64,000 nt of DNA from Novosphingobium barchaimii LL02 (GTDB lineage: Bacteria > Pseudomonadota > Alphaproteobacteria > Sphingomonadales > Sphingomonadaceae): contig NZ_KQ130452.1 of assembly GCF_001046635.1 (NCBI RefSeq), forward strand, positions 546,668-610,667. The letters run 5' to 3'. Numbering within the stretch: position 1 is the stretch's first letter; every line of letters begins with the position of its first letter. Shown one piece after another: positions 57,714 through 64,000 of this stretch. The notes under the pieces were generated by a model, which was given only the letters and a program-made list of their open reading frames with translations, had not been told where the DNA came from and made no database searches. A program made the position numbers and the translations under genes.

Positions 57714-58016
57714 ATGGCGTATGAAGCAGGTGCCCTCGAAGCGACTCTGGCCGCTGCAGCAGGCGGCGATCCCGTGCTTATGGCGGAACTTCGCGGCGCT
57801 TTCGTCGAAAGCGTGATGCGGCAGGTTGATCTGCTTGAACGCTCGCGCTGTGACGGCAACTGGGTAGTCGCGGCGATGCGCCTGAAGGGGCTCGCGGCGA
57901 GCTTCCATTCGTCTCGCCTTCTGGCGCTGGCCGACAACGCGCTAGACGCTGCCCCCGGTGAGCCGACCGTTATCCGCCGGCTGAAGGCTTATCTCTCAGA
58001 GTTTTCCGTCGGCTGA
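57714..58016 (+). CDS. Hpt-like protein lacking the phosphorylatable histidine
   Basis: 100 residues, all helical. The central MRLKGLAASFHSSRLLALAD aligns with the Hpt signature (HRLKGxxxxxGxxxLxxLA), but Met55 stands where the phospho-accepting His should be. A His at position 65 is ten residues later, on the wrong part of the helix. It could be an inhibitor or docking domain for a kinase, or a degenerate Hpt. First gene of a four-gene forward cluster ending in a histidine kinase. Confidence 0.65.
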   Translation: MAYEAGALEATLAAAAGGDPVLMAELRGAFVESVMRQVDLLERSRCDGNWVVAAMRLKGLAASFHSSRLLALADNALDAAPGEPTVIRRLKAYLSEFSVG

Positions 58017-58105
58017 TTGTCCGGTTCCGCTTGGCACCCGCCTCCCGCTTGCCTACATCGGGATGTGGGTGCTGGAGTTCTTACTTGCGAATAGCATTGC
58101 TTGCC

Positions 58106-59287
58106 ATGACGGAGCCTGCCGGAGCAGGGCAGCCGTACCCGCGCGCGTTCCTGCGTGTTGCGGGGGCGAGCGTTGCGCAGCACCAACTGGGCATGGCGCT
58201 GGCGCTCGAATGCCAGCGCGTGATCTGTATGGCGCGTGGGACCTCACCCGAATTGATCGCGCTTCAGCATGATGCCGAGCATGCCGGCCTGCAGTTCACG
58301 ATCGCTACCGGACCGGGGCAGCTTGCCGGGCTGGTGACGGCTAGCGACGAACTCATCGTGATTTCAGAAGGACTTTTCGCCGATTCCGCGCAGGCAGTTG
58401 CTTTGCTGGATGGCCGTGCGCCGGTCGTGCTGGTGCAGCCGGTCGAGGGCGCGCTCGTCGCCGGCTTCGAGAGGATCGATATCAACCGCGCCAGCGCCGG
58501 GCTGATGCGGCTGCCGGGCCAGATGCTTGAGCGGCTGCACGAATTGCCGGCCGATTGTGATGTGATATCGGCTCTCACTCGTATCGCGCTGCAAACCGGG
58601 GTCGCCATGCGCGAGGTTTCGGCCTCGGCGCGCGCGGGTTCGGGCTGGCGCATGATTCGCAGCGAGGCTGAAGCCTATGCGCTGGAGGACGAATGGTTGC
58701 GTTCCCGCTTTGGCGAAGGAAGCTGCAGTTCTCCGGGCCGGGCGGCGGCGCGCTTTGGTGTGCTCAGTTTCGGCACGTCGCTGCTTCATGCGGGCAACGC
58801 CAGTAATGCGGTTTCCGCGGCGGTTCTCGTCTGTGTTGCCATCGCGGCAGGACTGGGATGGTTCGGCCTGATTTGGGGCGGGTTCGTCTTCGCCGCGATC
58901 GGTTGGCTGCTGGTTGAAGCGAGCCGGCTGCTGCGTGCTGCCGAAAGGCACGCCTTGGGGCAGCCTTCCCCTGCGATTCCGCGCGCGGATGCGATGGTTT
59001 GGCTGGTTGACGCCATTTTTGCGGCGCTGATCCTGCTCGCCACACCCCGTTTTCCGGGAGAACCCGCGATCGCCTGGCTATGCGTGCCGGCAATCCTGAT
59101 GCTGCTGCTGGTACTGTCGCCGCGTATTACCGGCGGCCCGTTCACCGGATGGATCGCAGACCGGGCCTTGTTCGGTCTGATTCTGGCCGTGGCTTCGGGT
59201 TTTGGACAAGTGCTGCTGGCCGTGCGGCTGCTTTGTGTAGGCTTGGTGCTTGCGGCGTTGCTGCTGCCGCCCCGGCGGCACGGCTAA
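58106..59287 (+). CDS. Membrane protein with possible nucleotidyltransferase-like N-terminus
   Basis: 393 residues from ATG 58106. Residues 15-195 are soluble, starting RAFLRVAGASVAQHQLGMAL with alternating strands and helices (QRVICMARG, ELIVISEGL, APVVLVQPVEG) reminiscent of a sugar-phosphate nucleotidyltransferase or MobA-like fold, though the nucleotide-binding loop is not intact. From about 240 there are six membrane helices. This order recalls proteins where a nucleotidyltransferase is fused to a CDP-alcohol phosphatidyltransferase, but the DG(x)2AR motif of the latter is absent. Function unknown. Second gene of the cluster after the Hpt-like gene (89 bp). Confidence 0.65.
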   Translation: MTEPAGAGQPYPRAFLRVAGASVAQHQLGMALALECQRVICMARGTSPELIALQHDAEHAGLQFTIATGPGQLAGLVTASDELIVISEGLFADSAQAVALLDGRAPVVLVQPVEGALVAGFERIDINRASAGLMRLPGQMLERLHELPADCDVISALTRIALQTGVAMREVSASARAGSGWRMIRSEAEAYALEDEWLRSRFGEGSCSSPGRAAARFGVLSFGTSLLHAGNASNAVSAAVLVCVAIAAGLGWFGLIWGGFVFAAIGWLLVEASRLLRAAERHALGQPSPAIPRADAMVWLVDAIFAALILLATPRFPGEPAIAWLCVPAILMLLLVLSPRITGGPFTGWIADRALFGLILAVASGFGQVLLAVRLLCVGLVLAALLLPPRRHG

Positions 59288-59322
59288 CTTCGATTTAACC
59301 AAATGCCGGTTATACGGGTCAG

Positions 59323-60279
59323 ATGATCGATCAGGCCGCTCCTCCGGCAACCAGCGAAAGCGTAGAGGCCGCACTGCGAGCCGAACTGGCGCGGGCCGAC
59401 GCCATGGCCGGAACGGCAGCCCCGATCCTGCGGCACCTTGTCGCTGCGCGCGACATTCCTGTCTTCAGTGAAGAGATGCTGGCGCGAATCCGCGCCATGC
59501 TGGCCAGTCTCGCGGGGGAACTGCTCGACGCACTAATCGGAGCTGATGGCCGCCGTGCGCATTCACCTGCCGAGGTCGAAGTGCTGGGCGGCGCGCTACT
59601 CGATAATCCGGCGCTGCTTGCGCACCTGCATGGATTAGCGCAGGAATGGCAGCTTACCGAACGCCTGCAGGCACGTCTCGCGCTTGATCCGGTGGCATCG
59701 CCGATGCTGCGAAGCTTGATCCACGGACCTGACGGGGCGCCCAAGGAACTGGCCATGGCCTTCCTCGCCGCCCAGGCCCGCTGGTGCCAGGCACAGCGGC
59801 GGATGGAGTTGCCGCTGGGCGAACTGCCCGCCGACCTGCTGAATGTTGCACTTTACACCCTGCGCACGCTGGCGGGCATCGAACCGGCGCTGGCCGAGCG
59901 CGCGGGCGTCGTCGAGGGCAAGGTTCGCCAGACGTATGACGAAAACGCGACCCGTATCGGCCTCGCCGAAAGGCTTGTAAAAAGCCTTGGCGACGGCGTT
60001 CATGCGGCGCTGAGGGTCGATAATGCCGGCGCGGCGCTGTTCCTGACCGCGCTCGCGCTGGGCTCGCGGCAGCAGCGTGACGCTGCCGTGCATTCCACCC
60101 ACGACACCCAGATGGCGCGACTTGCGCTTGGCCTTCGCGCCTCTGGCCTGGGAGCGGTCGCGGTGGAGGAGCAGTTCCTTGCGCTCCACCCCGAAGTGAC
60201 CTTGCCTGCCGGCTTCGAGCGGCTAGACGCGGAGCGAGCGGCAATGCTCCTTTCGTCGCCTGTGGGATACCGCTCTTGA
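59323..60279 (+). CDS. All-alpha protein of unknown function, possibly DUF2336-like
   Basis: 318 residues, almost entirely helical, rich in Ala and Leu, no signal or membrane segment. HEAT-like helical pairs run from about 20 to 300 (ILRHLVAARDIPVFSEEML, LGGALLDNPALLAHLHGLAQ). The pattern is close to DUF2336 proteins of alphaproteobacteria, which is a guess. Its stop overlaps the ATG of the histidine kinase gene by one base (TGATG), so the two proteins are made together. Confidence 0.6.
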   Translation: MIDQAAPPATSESVEAALRAELARADAMAGTAAPILRHLVAARDIPVFSEEMLARIRAMLASLAGELLDALIGADGRRAHSPAEVEVLGGALLDNPALLAHLHGLAQEWQLTERLQARLALDPVASPMLRSLIHGPDGAPKELAMAFLAAQARWCQAQRRMELPLGELPADLLNVALYTLRTLAGIEPALAERAGVVEGKVRQTYDENATRIGLAERLVKSLGDGVHAALRVDNAGAALFLTALALGSRQQRDAAVHSTHDTQMARLALGLRASGLGAVAVEEQFLALHPEVTLPAGFERLDAERAAMLLSSPVGYRS

Positions 60280-61655
60280 TGTTCGATGACGGCACCATCC
60301 TGGCCCTGGCTACAAGCGATGCTGAGGACCGGTTGCTGAGTGCGGACGAGCCACTATCCGGCCTGCAGGTGCGCTGCGGCGGAGAGTTGCCCGGCATGAT
60401 CGCAGTGCCCGAATTGCTCGAACTGGTGCGCAAGGCCCGTCTGTCGCGCTTCCGCCTTGCCCGGGCGATCAATGCGCAGGATGGTAGCGATGCGATCAGC
60501 GCATGGGTCGAATGCGAACCTGCGCAGGACAGTCAGGGCTGCACGATCCGCGTGCGCACCTGGCAGACGGCGCAGATCCTACCCGAGGACGGCGAGATTG
60601 CCCAGCAGCGCCGGGCTGTGACGGACCGTCATATCGCCGAACTGTCCGCCTACCTCGACGCAGGCCAGCGTCTCCTCGCGGTGACGGCCGATTCCAGGGA
60701 ACTGGGCGAAGTTGCAGCAGCCATGGCAAGCGGCACCGGACAGGTCTGGACCGATTTCCTCGCACCGGAGAACGTCACCCACCAGCAGCCGCTCCACTGG
60801 CGCCTGCTTGACGGCACGCGCGTGATCGTGCCGGGCTCGCAGCGTTCCTGGCGTGTTTCACTGATCCCGCACATGACCCCCGGCTTCGAGCCCGCTGGCT
60901 TCGAACTGCTGCTGCTGTCCGATGAGCCCGCGCCAGAGCCGCCCATCGCAGTGGAGCCGAGCCCGAAAGCGCCACGCCGCAGTCTCGTCGGGCAGGATCT
61001 GGCGCCTGTGCTCAAGCAGCCGATTTCGCGTATCATAGCAAATGCCGAAACGATCCGCACGCGCCTCGCCGGTCCTTTGCCCGATGCCTATGCAGAATAT
61101 GCGGGCGAAATCGCCAGTGCGGGCACACTTCTGCTGGGTCTGCTGGAAGACATGGCCGATCTCGAAGTGGTCGAATCGGACAGTTTCACGACCAGCCCCG
61201 ATCCTATCGACTTGTCCGAAGTGGCGCGTCAGGCCGCCGGCATCCTGGGCGTACGGGCGCGTGAGAAGAATATATTCCTCGACGTTCCACCGCCGGAATG
61301 GACACTGCCCGCCCGAGCGGAGTTTCGCCGCGTCTTGCAGGTGCTGCTGAACCTGATCGGCAATGCCATCCGCTATTCCCCCGAAAATTCGCGCATAGTG
61401 ATCCAGCTGGAGCATGCGGGCGAATGCGCTCGCATCGCCGTAGCCGACCAGGGTCCGGGCCTGAGCGACGAGGATCAGCCGCGTGTTTTCGACAAGTTCG
61501 AGCGACTTGGTCGCAGCGGCGACGGCGGGTCTGGCCTTGGGCTTTACATCTCGCGAAGCTTGGCAAGGGCGATGGGCGGCGATCTGACCGTGCAAAGCAT
61601 GCCCGGATACGGCGCTCGCTTCATCCTTGAAGTTCCGGCCGACCCGGACGCCTGA
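60279..61655 (+). CDS. Soluble histidine kinase-like protein with Pro in place of the H-box His
   Basis: 458 residues, no membrane segment. Residues 1-230 are an unassigned, probably PAS-like, sensor region. Residues 235-300 form a dimerisation helix pair in which the H-box reads LAPVLKQPISRIIANAE; by alignment with SHELRTPLxxI the His is replaced by Pro243. The ATP-binding domain is complete: N-box NLIGNAIRYSP, G1 VADQGPGLS, F-box KFERLGRSG and G2 GSGLGLYIS. It can probably bind ATP but not autophosphorylate in the classical way, as for Caulobacter DivL, where the His is a Tyr. The gene overlaps the all-alpha gene by one base. Confidence 0.75.
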   Translation: MFDDGTILALATSDAEDRLLSADEPLSGLQVRCGGELPGMIAVPELLELVRKARLSRFRLARAINAQDGSDAISAWVECEPAQDSQGCTIRVRTWQTAQILPEDGEIAQQRRAVTDRHIAELSAYLDAGQRLLAVTADSRELGEVAAAMASGTGQVWTDFLAPENVTHQQPLHWRLLDGTRVIVPGSQRSWRVSLIPHMTPGFEPAGFELLLLSDEPAPEPPIAVEPSPKAPRRSLVGQDLAPVLKQPISRIIANAETIRTRLAGPLPDAYAEYAGEIASAGTLLLGLLEDMADLEVVESDSFTTSPDPIDLSEVARQAAGILGVRAREKNIFLDVPPPEWTLPARAEFRRVLQVLLNLIGNAIRYSPENSRIVIQLEHAGECARIAVADQGPGLSDEDQPRVFDKFERLGRSGDGGSGLGLYISRSLARAMGGDLTVQSMPGYGARFILEVPADPDA

Positions 61656-61696
61656 TTACGCCCTGAAATAGGCATGTAGCCCGTCTCAGCGATCCC

Positions 61697-61897
61697 CTAG
61701 CACCCGCGCCGCGCCAGCCAGACTACGATTCCGCCGACTACTGCCAGCACTGCGCCGCGCACGGCCCAGGCTTTGTCCGCCATCATGAAACTATCGGCTG
61801 GCCACCGTACCACCCCGGTTCCTTGTCCGACAAAGAGCAGCCCTGCCGCGATGGCGAGCAGGCCCAAGATCATCGCCATGATTCGAATGAACAGCAT
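61697..61897 (-). CDS. Small two-helix membrane protein
   Basis: 66 residues: two membrane helices (FIRIMAMILGLLAIAAGLLF and AVRGAVLAVVGGIVVWLARR) joined by a polar loop with GTGVVRWPADSFMM, a pattern kept in many small proteobacterial membrane proteins. Function unknown. I start at the ATG 61897; a longer frame upstream to 62113 has no sensible N-terminus and runs through the gltA terminator. Confidence 0.7.
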   Translation of the reverse strand: MLFIRIMAMILGLLAIAAGLLFVGQGTGVVRWPADSFMMADKAWAVRGAVLAVVGGIVVWLARRGC

Positions 61898-61984
61898 TGT
61901 CGTCGCGCCCCGTACTTTGCCCAAGGGTGATCTCAGGATGCGGCCGGATTGTGGCGCAGATCGCCTCTGAGCGCCAGCCGCAAC

Positions 61985-62012
61985 AAAAAAGGCCCCCGCT
62001 TTCGCGAGGGCC
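61985..62012 (-). terminator. Terminator of gltA
   Basis: On the - strand GGCCCTCGC-GAAA-GCGGGGGCC is followed by TTTTTTG. The stem has one G-T pair and a GAAA tetraloop. It lies 33 bp past the gltA stop, a textbook Rho-independent terminator. Confidence 0.92.
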
Positions 62013-62045
62013 TCCTTCGGATACCGCGACTGCTTGCGGATTTCG

Positions 62046-63329
62046 TTAACGCTGGCCGATGGCCAGGTAGTCGCGCTGCGTCGGACCCGTGTAGAGCTGA
62101 CGCGGACGACCAATCTTCTGGCCTGGATCCGAGATCATTTCGTTCCACTGCGCGACCCAGCCCACGGTGCGGGCCAGAGCAAAGAGAACGGTGAACATCG
62201 TGGTCGGGAAGCCGATTGCCGACAGGATGATGCCTGAATAGAAGTCGACGTTCGGGAACAGCTTTTTCTCGACGAAATACGGGTCGCTCAGTGCCAGTTC
62301 TTCAAGGCGCAGCGCGGTTTCGAAGAGCGGATCGGTAACCTTGAGCGCGTCGAACACCTCGCGCAGAGTCGACTGCATGACCGTCGCGCGTGGATCGTAG
62401 TTCTTGTAGACGCGGTGACCGAAGCCCATCAGACGGAACGGATCGTTCTTGTCCTTGGCGCGCTCGATGTAGTGGGGGATGCGATCGGGAGTGCCGATTT
62501 CCTTGAGCATGTTGAGCGCGGCTTCATTGGCGCCGCCATGCGCGGGGCCCCACAGGCAGGCGATGCCGGCGGCGATGCACGCGAACGGGTTCGCGCCCGA
62601 CGAACCGGCAAGGCGCACGGTTGAGGTCGACGCGTTCTGCTCGTGGTCGGCGTGAAGAATGAAGATGCGGTCCATCGCCTTTTCGATGGCGGGGATCACT
62701 TCATACTCTTCCGCAGGCACACCGAAGGTCATGCGCAGGAAGTTGCCGGTGTAGCTCAGCGAGTTGTCCGGATAGACGAACGGCTGGCCGACCGAATACT
62801 TGTAGGCCATCGCGGCGATCGTCGGCATCTTCGCGATAAGGCGATGCGAGCTGATCTTGCGATGCTCGGGGTCCGCGATATCGGTCGAATCGTGATAGAA
62901 CGCCGAAAGCGCGCCTACGACGCCGCACATGATCGCCATCGGGTGCGCATCACGGCGGAAACCGCGATAGAACGTCGCCAGCTGCTCGTGCAGCATGGTG
63001 TGGCGCGTGATGGTGTTTTCGAATGTGGTGAGTTCGCTTGCGCTCGGCAGTTCGCCGTTGAGCAGAAGGTAGCTCGTTTCCATGAACGAGGAGTGCTCGG
63101 CCAGCTGACCGATCGGGTAGCCGCGGTGCAGCAGCACGCCTTCGTCCCCGTCGATGTAGGTCAGCGCCGACTCGCAGCTTGCGGTCGAAGTGAAGCCTGG
63201 ATCGAACGTGAACTTGCCGGTCTGGGCATAGAGCTTGCGGATGTCGACGACATCCGGGCCAACGCTGCCCTTAAGGATCGGATATTCGAAGTCCGCGCCA
63301 CCAGCGCTCAGTTTAGCCTGATCACCCAC
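62046..63329 (-). CDS. gltA: Citrate synthase
   Basis: 427 residues, hexameric type II form. Active-site His in [11 protein letters not shown] and [14 protein letters not shown], Asp in [10 protein letters not shown], and the [15 protein letters not shown] block. First step of the TCA cycle. The start is a GTG at 63329 with AAGGAG nine bases upstream. It follows gltX by 21 bp, so the two are probably co-transcribed. Confidence 0.97.
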   Translation of the reverse strand: MGDQAKLSAGGADFEYPILKGSVGPDVVDIRKLYAQTGKFTFDPGFTSTASCESALTYIDGDEGVLLHRGYPIGQLAEHSSFMETSYLLLNGELPSASELTTFENTITRHTMLHEQLATFYRGFRRDAHPMAIMCGVVGALSAFYHDSTDIADPEHRKISSHRLIAKMPTIAAMAYKYSVGQPFVYPDNSLSYTGNFLRMTFGVPAEEYEVIPAIEKAMDRIFILHADHEQNASTSTVRLAGSSGANPFACIAAGIACLWGPAHGGANEAALNMLKEIGTPDRIPHYIERAKDKNDPFRLMGFGHRVYKNYDPRATVMQSTLREVFDALKVTDPLFETALRLEELALSDPYFVEKKLFPNVDFYSGIILSAIGFPTTMFTVLFALARTVGWVAQWNEMISDPGQKIGRPRQLYTGPTQRDYLAIGQR

Positions 63330-63350
63330 CAGTTATATCTCCTTATGAGG

Positions 63351-64000
63351 TTACTCGACTGGAACGTCCGCCTGCGCACCGATGCGTGCGAGGCTCTCTT
63401 CCCGTCCGAGTAATACCAGTACGTCGAAAATCCCCGGCGAGGTCGTCTGACCTGTCAGGGCCGCCCGCAAGGGTTGTGCGAGCTTGCCGAGTCCCAGTCC
63501 CAGTTCTTCGGCCATTGCCTTCAGGTTTGCTTCCAGTTCCTCCAATGTCCAGTCGGTGAGACCGGACAGGCGCTCGCATATCACGCCAAGGCGGCCACGC
63601 GCCTCGTCGGACAGGAGGCCAAGCGCCTTTTCGCTCATCGCGAGCGGACGCTTGGCAAACAGGAAGGCGGAGCCCTCTGCAAGTTCGTTGAGGTCCTTTG
63701 CTCGGACCTTGAGAACGGGCATGGCGCGCGCAAGCAGATCGAGGTTCGCGTCGGCGATCCCTTCGAGGCGCGGCAGTACCAGGCCGGCAAGGCGATCGTC
63801 GTCGGCCTCGCGCAGGTAATGCCCGTTGAGATTTTGAACCTTTGCGAGATCGAAGCGCGAAGGCGCCTTGCCCACGCCGACCATGTCGAACCATTCGACG
63901 GCCTGATCGCGGGTGATGATCTCATCGTCGCCATGACCCCAGCCAAGGCGGAGCAGATAGTTGAACAGCGCTTCGGGCAGGATGCCAAGGTCATCACGAT
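63351..64000 (-). CDS. gltX: Glutamyl-tRNA synthetase, C-terminal part (5' end beyond window)
   Basis: About 216 C-terminal residues, entering the window with DLGILPEALFNYLLRLGWGH and running to a TAA at 63351. The visible part is the connecting and anticodon-binding helical domain (APSRFDLAKVQNLNGHYLR, KALGLLSDEARGRL, KLAQPLRAALTGQTTSPGIF). The start and HIGH motif are outside. Spacing of 21 bp to gltA suggests one operon. Confidence 0.93.
   Translation of the reverse strand, partial: RDDLGILPEALFNYLLRLGWGHGDDEIITRDQAVEWFDMVGVGKAPSRFDLAKVQNLNGHYLREADDDRLAGLVLPRLEGIADANLDLLARAMPVLKVRAKDLNELAEGSAFLFAKRPLAMSEKALGLLSDEARGRLGVICERLSGLTDWTLEELEANLKAMAEELGLGLGKLAQPLRAALTGQTTSPGIFDVLVLLGREESLARIGAQADVPVE

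Overview
The window is high-GC DNA from an alphaproteobacterial chromosome, most likely a sphingomonad (Novosphingobium / Sphingomonas group). Several things point there: the gene order rpmF-plsX-fabH-ihfA-merR; a complete 14-subunit nuo operon running straight into birA, coaX, RNase J and a DUF1467 gene; the gltX-gltA pair; a class I (archaeal-type) lysyl-tRNA synthetase; an RF2 without programmed frameshift; and a palindromic repeat pair of the type often met in sphingomonads (11367-11498). Most of the window is ordinary core genome, densely packed, with many ATGA/TGATG overlaps and several GTG or TTG starts.

Layout. 1-1670: a divergent pair of small regulators (HTH-like protein and an S24/LexA-like repressor) around a perfect palindrome, then an MBL-fold hydrolase. 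1680-6754: MAPEG protein, then rpmF, plsX and fabH (lipid initiation), ihfA, a MerR regulator, the ribosome GTPase rsgA and a small protein. 6766-11309: SixA-like phosphatase, a DinG-type helicase, and a PadR/DUF2218 operon. 11576-17285: lysK, DUF1003, a DUF885 peptidase-like protein coupled to a 2OG-Fe(II) oxygenase, and an RcnB-like secreted protein. 17494-28744: ettA, a membrane protein, M28 peptidase, CitE-like lyase, SDR, a free-standing lipoyl domain, peroxiredoxin, prfB, a methyltransferase-like lipoprotein and a nitronate monooxygenase. 28767-33634: DUF805, a divergent ammonium transporter, a 2-hydroxyacid dehydrogenase, an SH3 protein and an acetyl-CoA acetyltransferase.

34115-52666 is one long forward-strand gene series: nuoABCD, two non-canonical small genes (an NTF2/SnoaL-like protein and a single-helix membrane protein), nuoEFGHIJKLMN, birA, coaX, rnj and DUF1467. 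It encodes the proton-pumping NADH:quinone oxidoreductase, biotin and CoA cofactor enzymes, and an RNA-processing nuclease. It is followed by a TonB-C-domain gene whose upstream region has been invaded by an intact 1331-bp IS256-family element (53312-54642) with an 8-bp target duplication, and by an AT-richer spacer.

54990-61655 is the least conventional part. An 884-residue protein with two N-terminal membrane helices and a very long coiled coil (TipN-like architecture) is divergent from a forward cluster of four genes: an Hpt-like protein with Met where the phospho-accepting His should be, a membrane protein with a possible nucleotidyltransferase-like N-terminus, an all-alpha protein, and a soluble histidine kinase whose H-box has Pro in place of His. 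This looks like a polarity-linked signalling module built from degenerate phosphorelay parts, and it is my main candidate for an undescribed system. The window ends with a small membrane protein, gltA and the 3' half of gltX. I saw no tRNA, rRNA, CRISPR array or prophage.
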